DNA of 64,000 nucleotides from contig NZ_JACJGM010000018.1 of NCBI RefSeq assembly GCF_015024225.1, positions 53,445 through 117,444 of the forward strand, in the 5' to 3' direction. The position numbers were made by a program, and so were the translations under genes. Under the pieces are notes generated by a model. The model did not search any database, was not told the DNA's origin, and worked only from the letters and a program-made list of their open reading frames with translations. Every line of letters starts with the position of its first letter. Within the stretch, counting starts at the first letter, position 1. Shown here piece by piece: positions 7,363-15,279 of the stretch. This stretch comes from Nocardioides lijunqiniae. GTDB taxonomy: Bacteria; Actinomycetota; Actinomycetes; Propionibacteriales; Nocardioidaceae.

Positions 7363-7616
7363 TGCTCATCGAACTCGACCCAGCCGGCATCCCCGACGTT
7401 CCTGGCGCCGCCTGCCGCGACATCGAGACGCCGGAGATCTTCTTCGCCTTCGAGGAGCACTGCATCGAGCAGGCCCGCGAGGTCTGCCGCCGCTGCCCCG
7501 GGATCCGCGCCTGCCTCGCCTGGGCGCTCGCGCACAAGGAGCACGGCGTCTGGGCCGCCACGACCGAGGAGCAGCGCACCGAGCTGCTCGACCGCCATCG
7601 AAAGGAAGCCTCATGA
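7362..7616 (+). CDS. WhiB-family transcriptional regulator
   Basis: An 84-aa WhiB-like protein. Cysteines C18, C42, C45 and C51 give the C...CxxC...C spacing that ligates the 4Fe-4S cluster. C34 is an extra cysteine. The normal GVWGG turn is GVWAAT (62-67), followed by the short basic tail QRTELLDRHRK. Phage WhiB proteins (e.g. WhiBTM4) act on host WhiB promoters and can block superinfection or septation. Overlap with the resolvase stop fixes the start. Confidence 0.9.
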   Translation: MLIELDPAGIPDVPGAACRDIETPEIFFAFEEHCIEQAREVCRRCPGIRACLAWALAHKEHGVWAATTEEQRTELLDRHRKEAS

Positions 7617-8644
7617 CCACCGACACGATCGACGTCGACGCCGCCCTGGACGACATCCTCGACCACGAGCTTCCAGACGCTGCGACCGCCGGCGAGAAGC
7701 CCGACCCCTACATCGCGGCCCTGCCCGTCGACCAGCTCTTCGCCGACCACACCTACCAGCGCGAGCTCGACGAGCACCGCGTCCAGAAGATGGCCGCCAA
7801 CTACAAGATCGCGCTCGTCGGGATCGTCGAGGTCTCCCAGCGCGGTGAGGACTCCTTCGCCATCCTCGACGGGCAGCACCGCTGGGCCACCGTCCGCGAC
7901 GTCCACTTCCTCAACCCCCGCACCCAGCACCTCGCCTGCCGCGTCCACGTCGGCCTCACCATCGCCGAAGAGGCCGCGCTCTACCACCAGCTCAACACCA
8001 CCCGCCGCCAGCTGACCGGCTGGGACCGGTGGCTCGCCCGCCGCGGTGCCGGCGACCCCCTAGTCGCACAGATCGAGGACCTCGCCGCCCAGCACGGCTT
8101 CACCGTCGGGATGCGCGAGGCCCCCGGAGTACTCCGCGCGACCAAGGCCGCCGAGAACGTCGTCACCCTCGGCGCGACCGCGCTCCTCGACCAGGTCCTC
8201 GGCGTCGTACGAGCCGCCTACGGCGACGACCAGTCCGGCCTCGACGCCGCGATCGTCTACGGCCTCGGCCACGTCCTGCACGCCTACTCCCGCGACGAGC
8301 TCGACACCGCCCGCCTCATCGAGGTCCTCTCCGGGATCGTGCCCCGCCAGCTCACCGCCCGCGCGGCCGCGGTCCGCGAGATCCACAAGGGCACCAACGA
8401 CCGCCTCACCGCCCACGTCATCGTCGAGCGCTACAACGGCTCGAAGGGACCGAAGCTGCAGCCGTTCCTCGAGCGCGTGAAGCCGACCACCAAGAGCAAG
8501 CCCGACGCCTCGGCACGCCGCAACCTCGCCATCCGCGAGTGGGCGGTGCGTCAAGGCCTCATGAACGAAGGCGCGAGCGGTCGGATCCGCAAGACGGTCC
8601 GCGAGGCCTACGAGGCTGCGCACCCGGAGACGACCGCCTCATGA
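7613..8644 (+). CDS. ParB/sulfiredoxin-like protein with Lsr2-like C-terminus
   Basis: A 343-aa protein. Residues about 35-130 have the ParB-like nuclease/Srx fold with a clear ILDGQHRW motif (84-91). The long helical middle resembles DUF6551-type phage proteins. The last 40 residues (NLAIREWAVRQGL, then SGRIRKTVREAYEAAH) resemble the DNA-binding domain of the nucleoid protein Lsr2 (IREWA..., RGRI..., V..AY.AA), with the AT-hook-like RGR read as SGR. Such a fusion would place a ParB-like domain on AT-rich or phage DNA. The start is coupled (ATGA) to the WhiB gene. Confidence 0.8.
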   Translation: MTTDTIDVDAALDDILDHELPDAATAGEKPDPYIAALPVDQLFADHTYQRELDEHRVQKMAANYKIALVGIVEVSQRGEDSFAILDGQHRWATVRDVHFLNPRTQHLACRVHVGLTIAEEAALYHQLNTTRRQLTGWDRWLARRGAGDPLVAQIEDLAAQHGFTVGMREAPGVLRATKAAENVVTLGATALLDQVLGVVRAAYGDDQSGLDAAIVYGLGHVLHAYSRDELDTARLIEVLSGIVPRQLTARAAAVREIHKGTNDRLTAHVIVERYNGSKGPKLQPFLERVKPTTKSKPDASARRNLAIREWAVRQGLMNEGASGRIRKTVREAYEAAHPETTAS

Positions 8645-9276
8645 TCCTCAACCACGCCCACGGCGTCGTCACCACCAAATGCAAGCACCCCGAGTGCGTT
8701 AAGTCCTGGTCTCGCTACCTCAAGCGGTGGCGCTACGACCGCTCCCACGGACTCCTCCGCCTCACCGACCCCACCACCGTGCGCCTCCACATCGCGACCC
8801 TCCAGGGCGCCGGCTGGTCGATGCGGGCGATCGCGGCCGAGGCAGGGACCTCCCCCACCACGATCAGCCGCTACATGTCCAACAGCGCCGCCAAGGTCAG
8901 CAAGCTCATCGTGGAGCGGGTCATGTCCGTCGACCCCTCCCTGGTCCCCTCGAAGGCCTCGACGCAGACCACCGAGCCGTTCGTCCCCCGCACCGGCACC
9001 GTCCGCCGCATCCAGGCCCTCATGGCCATGGGCTACAGCCACACCGATCTTGCCGCCCGCGGCATCGACTCCCGCAACCTCCTCAACCAGCAAGGCCGCT
9101 GGGTAACCCGCACCACCCACGACCAGGTCGCCCAGAAGTACCGCCAACTCTGCCGCCGCCCCGGCCCGACCGAGAGGTCCATCCGTGAGGCAGCCAAGCG
9201 CGGCTACCTCGGCCCAGCCGCCTGGGACGACATCGACCGCGACCCGGAACCCGACACCACCGAGGAGGCCGCGTGA
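8641..9276 (+). CDS. Helix-turn-helix protein
   Basis: A 211-aa DNA-binding protein common in actinophage early regions. An N-terminal zinc-knuckle-like CKHPEC is followed by a basic patch. Residues about 50-85 form an HTH (LQGAGWSMRAIAAEAGTSPT, then TISRYM). A second HTH-like unit lies at about 125-160 (RIQALMAMGYSHTDLAARGI). It was probably built from two resolvase-type HTH modules. It overlaps both neighbours and may regulate early/late transcription. Confidence 0.8.
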   Translation: MILNHAHGVVTTKCKHPECVKSWSRYLKRWRYDRSHGLLRLTDPTTVRLHIATLQGAGWSMRAIAAEAGTSPTTISRYMSNSAAKVSKLIVERVMSVDPSLVPSKASTQTTEPFVPRTGTVRRIQALMAMGYSHTDLAARGIDSRNLLNQQGRWVTRTTHDQVAQKYRQLCRRPGPTERSIREAAKRGYLGPAAWDDIDRDPEPDTTEEAA

Positions 9277-9644
9277 TCCACGACCCCGAGACCCAGTACG
9301 ACGCCGACCCCGACTGGGTCCGCGTCGGCGAAGCAGCCGACCGCGCCGGCGCCAGCCACCGCCAGCTGGACCACTGGATCACCCACGGCTACCTCACCTG
9401 CCACAGAACCGGCCACGGCCAGGGCTACCCCCGCTACTTCACCCTCGCCGAGGCCGAGGTCCTCAAGTACATGACCCTCCTCGTCCGACACGGCGTGCTC
9501 CCCAAGAACGCCGGCGACCTCGCCCACCAGTTGCAGGCCACAGGCCGAGCCCGCCTGGGCCTGTTCGTCATCACCACCGCCCACTTCGCCGAACACCCCG
9601 ACCTCCAGCAGCACACCACCACCTCGACAGGAGCAACCGCATGA
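9273..9644 (+). CDS. MerR-like winged HTH protein
   Basis: A 123-aa protein beginning at a GTG in the upstream stop. Residues about 16-60 have the MerR-type pattern: RVGEAADRAGASHRQLDHWI, a wing (YLTCHRTGHGQGYPRYF), then a helix (LAEAEVLKYM). There is no effector domain. It is likely an excisionase-like or regulatory DNA-binding protein. MerR-type small proteins near RDF genes often serve as Xis, but that is inference. Confidence 0.72.
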   Translation: MIHDPETQYDADPDWVRVGEAADRAGASHRQLDHWITHGYLTCHRTGHGQGYPRYFTLAEAEVLKYMTLLVRHGVLPKNAGDLAHQLQATGRARLGLFVITTAHFAEHPDLQQHTTTSTGATA

Positions 9645-10258
9645 CCGAGAAGAACGACTACAACGCCAAGGTCCGAGGCAAGGGCCTCGAGAACACCGGC
9701 GTCACCGAGGACCTCGCCCGCGAGATGTTCAACACCCTCGGCCGCTCCACCATGGCCATCGTCCGCCTCACCCACAAGCGCCAGATCAACGACGACGACA
9801 CCGGCCGCACCGTCGAGCTCACCATCGACCTCCTCGAGCCATCGACCTCCGCCGAGCTCGACGAGCACCTCCGCGAGCTCACCCGCACCCTCCACCAGAA
9901 CCGCGCCCTCAAGGCCGACGACCAGCAGCTCCAGATCGACACCCCCGGCGACCTCGAGCCCACCGTCGAGGGCGTCATCGCCGCCGGCCGGGCCCACATC
10001 GCCCAGACCGACGACCCGCTCCCCGAGGGCGACGACGACGAGCCGCTCGGTGACCCGCCCGTCGAGGGCGCCACCTACGACCACGACCTCAAGGTCTGGA
10101 TCGACACCGACGGCAACACCGTCCCCTCCGAGCCGGCCGAGCCCACCGACGACCTCACCGGCGACGAGCCCCCGTGGGAGTACTCCCAGCCCGAAGGCAC
10201 CGGCACCGCCGACGCCGACCGGCCCGTCAACGACCCCTTCGCCGTCACCACCACCTGA
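9641..10258 (+). CDS. Acidic protein of unknown function
   Basis: A 205-aa protein. The N-terminal half (LAREMFNTLGRSTMAIVRLT, then TVELTIDLLEPS and LDEHLRELTRTLHQNRALKA) looks folded. The C-terminal half is Asp/Glu/Pro-rich and probably disordered, resembling the tail of ssDNA-binding proteins. Being just before the helicase, it may serve recombination or replication. No known family is recognised. Confidence 0.65.
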   Translation: MTEKNDYNAKVRGKGLENTGVTEDLAREMFNTLGRSTMAIVRLTHKRQINDDDTGRTVELTIDLLEPSTSAELDEHLRELTRTLHQNRALKADDQQLQIDTPGDLEPTVEGVIAAGRAHIAQTDDPLPEGDDDEPLGDPPVEGATYDHDLKVWIDTDGNTVPSEPAEPTDDLTGDEPPWEYSQPEGTGTADADRPVNDPFAVTTT

Positions 10259-10439
10259 GCCACGCCCGGGGAGTCAACGTCACGGCCCGCAGCCGAGCAC
10301 CCACTGCGACGCCGAGCGAAGGCCGCCCCCACCGGAACGCCCGCTTCTTTCGACGGGCGAGCGGACCTGCTCCCCGGGCGCGCACCACCCCTGACCCACG
10401 CGACCGCTTCCCCACAGAGGACCGAGGGACACCAACCCG
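10259..10439. other. Intergenic region before the helicase gene
   Basis: About 180 bp with no convincing gene. It is less coding-like than its surroundings and marks a break in the coupled early operon. A GAGGACCGAGGGA run at 10418-10430 would serve as ribosome site for the TTG start at 10440. No clear promoter or hairpin is seen. Confidence 0.4.
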
Positions 10440-12032
10440 TTGACCCACACGGACGATCGACCAGTCAGGCTCGTTGCTCCCGACGAGCCTCCCTTCGACC
10501 CTGACTACGACCGACCCCGCGAGCACCGCCAGCCGCCCCAGGACATGGGCGCCGAGCAGGCCGTCCTCGGCGCGCTGATCCTCGAGCCCAACCTCGCCGC
10601 CGACCTCGCCACCCACCTCGACGGCCCCGACTTCTACCGGCCCGCCCACGAGACCATTTGGAACGCGATCCACCACGTCGCCACCGCCACCACCGGCGAC
10701 ATCAAGGTCGACGCCGTCACCCTCGCCTCCCACCTCGCGCGCACCGGCGAACTCGAGCGCATCGGCGGAGCCCCCTACCTCCACACCCTCATGGAGGCCT
10801 GCCAACTCCCCGAGAACGCCCCGGCCTACGCGAAGATCATCCGCGACAACGCCCGGCTCCGCACCGCGATCGACACCGGCTCCCGCCTCGTCCAGCTCGG
10901 CCAGAAGGGCACCGTCGACGAGGTCGACACCTACCTCGCCGAAGCGCTCCAGGTCCTCGACGACACCGTCACCCGCTGGGGCCCCCGCGACACCGTCTCC
11001 ACCTCCGGATTCCGAGACCTCTCCTGGATCCTCACCGGCCAGGCTCCCGAGATCCCCCCGCCCCGGTGGCTCCAGCACGAAGCCGGCCACGCCCTCTTCT
11101 ACGCCGGCAAGGTCAACGGCGTCTTCGGAGACCCCGAGACCGCCAAGACCTGGCTCGCCCAGTGCGCCATCGTCGAAGCCCTCAACGACGGCGGCACCGC
11201 CGCCATGATCGACGTCGACCACAACGGCGAGAACCACACCGCCGCCCGACTCCTCCTCCTCGGCGCCCACCCCAACGCCCTCGCCGACCCCACCCGCTTC
11301 CGCTACTACGACCCCCAAGAAGGCGCCGAGCTCCGCCACGCCATCGCCGACATCACCACCCACAAGTCCGACGTCGTCCTCATCGACTCCCTCGGCGAGA
11401 TCTTCCCCATGCTCGGCCTCAACACCAACGACGGCGACGAGATCACCGGCGGCCTCCGCCTCATCTCCCAGCCCGCCGACACCGGCTCCTGCGTCATCTT
11501 CATCGACCACCTCCCCAAGGCCACCGAAGCTCGCGCCACCGGCTTCGCGATCGGCTCCATCGCCAAGAAGCGCGCCATCCGCGGGTCCTACATCCGCGCC
11601 GAAGAAGCCGTGAAGCCCGCCCCCGGCCAGATCGGCAAGATCAACCTCTTCATCGAGAAGGACACCGCCGGCGAGCTCCGCCGCGCCACCCCCGGCGGCA
11701 AGTACCTCGGCAAGTTCATCCTCGACTCCACCCAGCCCCACGTCACAAGCTGGAAGGTCGCCCGCGACACCGCCGTCACCACCGACGGCCGGTTCCGGCC
11801 CACCCGCCTCATGGAGCGCATCTCCCGCCACGTCGAAGACAACGACCAGTGCACCGGCCGCGACATCCGTGAGGCCGTCGGAGGCAAGCCCGAGAACGTC
11901 GTGAAGGCGCTCAAGGTCCTCATCGAAGAGGGCTTCGTCAGCGTCCACAAGGGAGCCCGCAACGCGCTCCTCCACCACTCCATCTCCCTGTACCGAGAGG
12001 CCGAGGATGACAACGCCCAGCCCGACGACTAA
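10440..12032 (+). CDS. DnaB/RepA-like replicative helicase
   Basis: A 530-aa protein. Residues about 30-130 match the DnaB N-terminal domain (MGAEQAVLGALILEPNL, FYRPAHETIW). Residues about 205-420 are a RecA/RepA-type ATPase with Walker A GDPETAKT (230-237, an Ala where Gly is usual) and Walker B DVVLID (311-316), then VIFIDH. A C-terminal winged-helix segment (TGRDIREAVGGKPENVVKAL) may bind the origin. It probably loads or drives the replication fork. The TTG start follows a GAGGA-type site. The iteron-like repeats at 12044-12200 lie directly downstream. Confidence 0.82.
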   Translation: MTHTDDRPVRLVAPDEPPFDPDYDRPREHRQPPQDMGAEQAVLGALILEPNLAADLATHLDGPDFYRPAHETIWNAIHHVATATTGDIKVDAVTLASHLARTGELERIGGAPYLHTLMEACQLPENAPAYAKIIRDNARLRTAIDTGSRLVQLGQKGTVDEVDTYLAEALQVLDDTVTRWGPRDTVSTSGFRDLSWILTGQAPEIPPPRWLQHEAGHALFYAGKVNGVFGDPETAKTWLAQCAIVEALNDGGTAAMIDVDHNGENHTAARLLLLGAHPNALADPTRFRYYDPQEGAELRHAIADITTHKSDVVLIDSLGEIFPMLGLNTNDGDEITGGLRLISQPADTGSCVIFIDHLPKATEARATGFAIGSIAKKRAIRGSYIRAEEAVKPAPGQIGKINLFIEKDTAGELRRATPGGKYLGKFILDSTQPHVTSWKVARDTAVTTDGRFRPTRLMERISRHVEDNDQCTGRDIREAVGGKPENVVKALKVLIEEGFVSVHKGARNALLHHSISLYREAEDDNAQPDD

Positions 12033-12240
12033 CCCCCACCTGAGTGGTTCCCTCAGTGGTTCCCTGAGTGGTTCCCTACAGGCCCCCAGGGCCCAAGCGA
12101 GTCGAGTGGTTCCCCGGGTCCCCTCTCCTTCGGAGGGGAACCACTCGGCGAGCCCTCCGCCGACTGGCACCCCGAGTGGTTCCAGAACCCGGGAACCACT
12201 CCTCGCCGACGTGCTCGACCGCAAGGACGTGGCGGCATGA
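12007..12240 (+). CDS. Low-complexity ORF over the iteron repeats
   Basis: A 77-aa frame overlapping the helicase end and the next start. Its Ser/Gly/Pro-rich product (SGSLSGSLSGSL) simply reads out the 12-bp DNA repeats, and other frames are open too. Coding is possible because it is coupled on both sides, but the DNA repeats themselves are probably the functional part. Confidence 0.35.
   Translation: MTTPSPTTNPHLSGSLSGSLSGSLQAPRAQASRVVPRVPSPSEGNHSASPPPTGTPSGSRTREPLLADVLDRKDVAA
12044..12200. repeat. Iteron-like repeats (AGTGGTTCCCT), possible replication origin
   Basis: Seven copies of an AGTGGTTCC-type unit lie within 157 bp. Direct copies are at 12044-12054, 12056-12066, 12068-12078, 12106-12116 and 12175-12185. 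Inverted copies (GGGAACCACT) are at 12136-12145 and 12191-12200. The first three are exact tandem copies with a 12-bp period, about one helical turn. Location just after the helicase gene fits a phage origin with initiator-binding iterons. A regulatory site is the alternative. Confidence 0.65.
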
Positions 12241-12839
12241 GCATCGACCCCACGGACGCCTCCTCGACGCCCCGGTGCACGGCGACCGCGAAGGGCACGG
12301 GGCAGCGCTGCAAGCGCCGTCCGATCCCGGGCGGGACGGTGTGCGTGAAGCACGGCGGCGGGGCGCCGGCGGTGCGTGCTGCTGCTGAGCGTCGTCAGCT
12401 GGAGGCGGCTGCGGGCGCGGTGCTGGCGGGCATGGTGTGGAACCCGGCCGCTGCCCCGGTCACGGACAACGTGTTGGAGATGCAGCGGCTGGCTGGGTCG
12501 ATGCGTCAGGCCGTCGACGTGCTCGGTGGTCGGCTGGAGGACGGGGATCCGTGCGAGGAGTGCGGCCGCGGTGCCGGCGCTGACCTGGACTCGGTGACGG
12601 GGACGGCGTGGTTGCGGGTGCTGCGTGAGCTGCGTCAGCTGCTGGCGGACATGCAGCGGCTCGGGATCGCGGAGCGTGCGGTCGAGCTGGAGGCGGACCG
12701 TGTGCGGCTGATCGCGGTGGCGCTGGGGCGGGTGTTCGACGTGCTCGGCCTGGATGTGGAGCAGCGGGGTGTGGGGACGCGGGTGCTGCTTGAGGAGCTG
12801 CGGGCGGCTGCGGTGGCTGGGGAGGTGGCCGAGTCGTGA
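12237..12839 (+). CDS. Zinc-knuckle HGG protein, possible small terminase
   Basis: A 200-aa protein. The N-terminus carries the CTATAKGTGQRCK / VCVKHGGGAP signature frequent in actinophages, which looks like a small zinc-binding fold. A second pair (CEECGRG) lies at about 102-105. The C-terminal half is helical (WLRVLRELRQLLADMQRLGI) and may oligomerise. Proteins of this type often stand before the large terminase and are candidates for the small subunit. That role is inferred. Confidence 0.65.
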   Translation: MSIDPTDASSTPRCTATAKGTGQRCKRRPIPGGTVCVKHGGGAPAVRAAAERRQLEAAAGAVLAGMVWNPAAAPVTDNVLEMQRLAGSMRQAVDVLGGRLEDGDPCEECGRGAGADLDSVTGTAWLRVLRELRQLLADMQRLGIAERAVELEADRVRLIAVALGRVFDVLGLDVEQRGVGTRVLLEELRAAAVAGEVAES

Positions 12840-12853
12840 AAGCAGTCGCCTAC

Positions 12854-13135
12854 TCAGCAGAAGGTTTCGGCCCAACCGAGGGTGACGACTTCGGCTGCAA
12901 GATCCATCAGGCCACCGCACCCGACGACGATGACCGAGGCCTTGGCCCACATCCCAGTGCGATTCTCGATCTTGGCGTCCACGTCCTTGTGCTCCCCTCG
13001 CTCGAGGATTCGATGCTGCTGCCAGTCGCGGATCGTGAGGAATGCGAGAAGGGCGCCGACAGCGAGCAACGTCGACCCAGCCACGTCAAGCAGCTGCACC
13101 CAGAAGTCGTCGGCGGCGGATTGTCTGATGCACAT
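12854..13135 (-). CDS. Two-TM membrane protein (moron)
   Basis: A 93-aa protein on the strand opposite the flanking phage genes. Two transmembrane segments (LLDVAGSTLLAVGALLAFLT and ASVIVVGCGGLMDLAAEVVT) flank a polar loop (HRILERGEHKDVDAKIENRT). The ATG is chosen over a GTG at 13210 because TACCGT lies 7 bases before it, a leaderless promoter. More T/A in its codons than its neighbours suggests separate acquisition. It may act in superinfection exclusion. Function unknown. Confidence 0.65.
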   Translation of the reverse strand: MCIRQSAADDFWVQLLDVAGSTLLAVGALLAFLTIRDWQQHRILERGEHKDVDAKIENRTGMWAKASVIVVGCGGLMDLAAEVVTLGWAETFC

Positions 13136-13254
13136 GGCCGGCACGGTAGTGCGGACTCGTCTCGCACCGCCGCCAATCCCGGCGATCCGCGCGAGTTCCT
13201 CGTCCAGCACATCTCGTGTCGACCGTTCTCCCCGTCAACACCGGCGAGGCCCTC

Positions 13255-13371
13255 GTGAACTGTCGCCCCGACTGCGTCTGCCAGTGCCACCAGCACGGCT
13301 GCGGCTGCCACGAGCGCCCCAAGCCCTACGTCCCCGCACGACCCACCTCGACACCCACGGAGACCCGATGA
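13255..13371 (+). CDS. Tiny Cys/His-rich ORF, 38 aa
   Basis: GTG-started frame preceded by GAGG. The product has a dense metal-binding pattern, CRPDCVCQCHQHGCGCH, then a Pro-rich tail. Its stop overlaps the next ATG. Such micro-zinc proteins occur in actinophages. Expression is likely but not proven. Confidence 0.5.
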   Translation: MNCRPDCVCQCHQHGCGCHERPKPYVPARPTSTPTETR

Positions 13372-13517
13372 CCGACACCACCCCCAAGCCCAAGCCCGAC
13401 GAGACCCCCGAGCCGACGACCGACTCATGGAACGTGTCCGACTCCGCCAACGAGCTCGGCGTCGACGCCTTCGAGGCTGTCGAGGACGAGCGCAACGGCG
13501 TGAGGTTCGGCCGGTGA
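13368..13517 (+). CDS. Small acidic protein, 49 aa
   Basis: Coupled (ATGA) to the Cys-rich ORF. Pro/Asp/Glu-rich N-terminus, then a short helix (WNVSDSANELGVDAFEAVED). GGAG is just upstream of the ATG. No known function. Confidence 0.55.
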   Translation: MTDTTPKPKPDETPEPTTDSWNVSDSANELGVDAFEAVEDERNGVRFGR

Positions 13518-13798
13518 GGAGCCGAGGCACCATGGCTGGCCGTTGCCCGGCACCGGCCCGCACCGAGTGGGGCACGCTGCGGTGCGTCGTCACCGTCGAC
13601 GGGTGCAACGACCGCGGTCACGCGCGGTGGAGGCGCGTCGCCTGGCTCATGGCGCTGGTGTGGCGGCTGCGCCCGTGGTGGCCGAACGCGAAGGGCCGGG
13701 CCGCGGACCGTGCCGGTCGTGGCCCCGCCGACCGCGCGGGCCGCGCCCGGGCGCTCAGCACCGAGCTCTACCGCACCGACCGCGGGCGCGCGGCATGA
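13514..13798 (+). CDS. Small basic protein
   Basis: A 94-aa Arg-rich product starting at GTG in the upstream stop (GTGA). An ATG at 13532 is the alternative start. It has an N-terminal Cys pair (GRCPAPARTEWGTLRC, then GCNDRGH) that could form a small zinc site, a tryptophan-rich helix (WLMALVWRLRPWW), and a basic tail. Unknown function. Confidence 0.5.
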   Translation: MRSRGTMAGRCPAPARTEWGTLRCVVTVDGCNDRGHARWRRVAWLMALVWRLRPWWPNAKGRAADRAGRGPADRAGRARALSTELYRTDRGRAA

Positions 13799-13810
13799 CG
13801 GCGCTGGTGG

Positions 13811-13933
13811 TCAGCCTTCGTCCGCGTCGAGAGCCTGCTCTTCGGCCCACCACTCGGCGTCGCGTTCCTCCAGGACGTCCTGGAGGTCGCGCCACGACTC
13901 GTAGTCGTCGTGCTCGGGTGCGGGCTGGCTCAC
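13811..13933 (-). CDS. Small acidic minus-strand ORF, 40 aa
   Basis: GTG-started 40-aa frame on the minus strand with strong G/C third positions. The product is acidic and Trp-rich (YESWRDLQDVLEERDAEWWA) and reads like a real helical mini-protein. The plus-strand frame over the same bases gives only Arg/Pro-rich shadow sequence. GGAGGG lies just before the start, rather close. Tentative. Confidence 0.4.
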   Translation of the reverse strand: MSQPAPEHDDYESWRDLQDVLEERDAEWWAEEQALDADEG

Positions 13934-13988
13934 CCCTCCATGGTGCGACCGGTCCCGCGCAGCCGCAACACCCTTCGGGGCGTGCGGC

Positions 13989-14471
13989 GTGAAGGCGCTG
14001 ACGGTGCAGCAGCCGTGGGCGTGGGCGATCGTGCACGGCGGGAAGGACGTCGAGAACCGGACCCAGGCGTGGACCTACCGCGGTGCGCTCGCCATCCACG
14101 CCGGCGCCCGGCTCAGCGAGCGCGGGCTCAGGGCCGTGCCGGACATCGCGGCCGCCGAGCAGCTCGTCGACCCCGACATGATCCGCGCCGAGATGCGCGA
14201 CCAGCTCGTCACGGGGACGATCATCGGCGTCGTCGACCTGGTCGACGTGCACTACTCCGCCGGCTCGAGCCCGGACGCGATCGACTGCTGCGACTCCTGG
14301 TGGGCGGAGGCGTCGTACGACGAGCACGGTGGCCGCACCCGGCGCGACGTCGTGCACCTGGTCCTCGAGCACCCCCGCCCCGTGCCGGAGCCGATCGCGT
14401 GCAAAGGGCGCCTCGGTCTGTGGACGCCGCCGGTCGAGGTGCTGGAGCAGCTGCAGGCGGTGACCCGCTGA
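13989..14471 (+). CDS. ASCH-domain protein
   Basis: A 160-aa protein of the ASCH/PUA-like superfamily. The N-terminal MKALTVQQPWAWAIVHGGKD-VENRT motif is typical, with a GxHAG-like AIHAGARL strand and a final KGRLGLW. ASCH proteins bind RNA or modified nucleic acids and are frequent on phages, where they may affect translation or nucleotide modification. It starts at GTG and overlaps the next gene by one base (TGATG). Confidence 0.85.
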   Translation: MKALTVQQPWAWAIVHGGKDVENRTQAWTYRGALAIHAGARLSERGLRAVPDIAAAEQLVDPDMIRAEMRDQLVTGTIIGVVDLVDVHYSAGSSPDAIDCCDSWWAEASYDEHGGRTRRDVVHLVLEHPRPVPEPIACKGRLGLWTPPVEVLEQLQAVTR

Positions 14472-14716
14472 TGGCGACGTCGCTGGGCCGCACCGTCGAG
14501 CACGCCGACGGCAGCCGCTCGGTCGCGCTCGACATCACCTTCGACGTCTCGGGCTTCGTCGACGCGATGAACCGGCTGGCCAAGGCCATGCAGCACTGGA
14601 CCGTCACCGTGGACGGCCGGCTCCGCCGTGTCGACGCCCACCACCCGCGGCCGCTGGGCATCGACGGCCGCGCCTACCGCCGGCGGACGCTGGCCCGACG
14701 CAGGAGGAACCGATGA
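14471..14716 (+). CDS. Hypothetical protein, 81 aa
   Basis: A small protein with an N-terminal beta-rich part (SVALDITFDVSGFVDAMNRL), a helical centre, and a very basic C-terminus (YRRRTLARRRRNR). The ITFDVSGFVDAMNRLAKAM segment resembles part of the gene at 15276 (ITLHADTGPYVDAMTGIARS), so the two may be diverged copies. It is coupled to both neighbours. Confidence 0.6.
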   Translation: MATSLGRTVEHADGSRSVALDITFDVSGFVDAMNRLAKAMQHWTVTVDGRLRRVDAHHPRPLGIDGRAYRRRTLARRRRNR

Positions 14717-15279
14717 CTCCCGAGCAGGCCATCCTCAGCGCCTACCGCCCACACGACCGCCGCACCGAGAACCGTCTCCTCGGCCCCGACGGGCTCACCC
14801 GGATGGAGATCCTCCAGGCGTTCTACGGCGTCGAGGGCGGCCGGGAGTTCCTGGTGAACTTCCTCGCCGAGCACGCCACCCCAGGCGAGAGCGCGCCGCT
14901 CGAGTGCATCGATCGGACCAAGTGCATGGCCGACGAGCACGCCCTGTGCTGCCCTTCGGTGAAGCGCCGTACGGAGGCTGAGGAGTCCTCGGTCCCGCGC
15001 GGTGCCGAGAACTGCGCCAGTCGCCTGGACTGTCCTTCGGCGTCACACCTTCGTGACTGCCCGTGGTGGACCGACCCACACCACGAGGTGCCAGTCGAGG
15101 TGGGAACCGAGCACGAATCCAACGCCTCGGAGGCACAGGTCTGGGAGCGGCGGGTGCCCGGCACCGACGTCGCCGAGGTCCGTGTCCACCTGGCCGTCGA
15201 CGACCAGGGCCGCGTCGAGCTGCACGAGGCCGTAGTCGCGCAGCTCCTGGCCGACGCCGGCTGGGAGCGTGCATCGTGA
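14713..15279 (+). CDS. Hypothetical Cys-rich protein
   Basis: A 188-aa soluble protein. The N-terminal helical part is EQAILSAYRPHD...MEILQAFYGV. The centre is Cys-rich (C65, C71, C79, C80 and further cysteines at 101, 107 and 115), suggesting metal binding. The C-terminal strand-helix unit (AEVRVHLAVDDQGRVELHEA) looks folded. No known family. ATGA and GTGA overlaps on both sides. Confidence 0.65.
   Translation: MTPEQAILSAYRPHDRRTENRLLGPDGLTRMEILQAFYGVEGGREFLVNFLAEHATPGESAPLECIDRTKCMADEHALCCPSVKRRTEAEESSVPRGAENCASRLDCPSASHLRDCPWWTDPHHEVPVEVGTEHESNASEAQVWERRVPGTDVAEVRVHLAVDDQGRVELHEAVVAQLLADAGWERAS

Noticed and set aside
10245..12950. A 901-codon open frame on the minus strand
   Set aside because: It is antisense to the helicase and its neighbours. 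Its product is low-complexity Gly/Val/Asp-rich, as expected from the shadow of a high-GC gene.
13795..13992. Plus-strand Arg/Pro-rich frame after the 13514 gene
   Set aside because: Its codons lack the third-position G/C pattern, while the opposite strand shows it.
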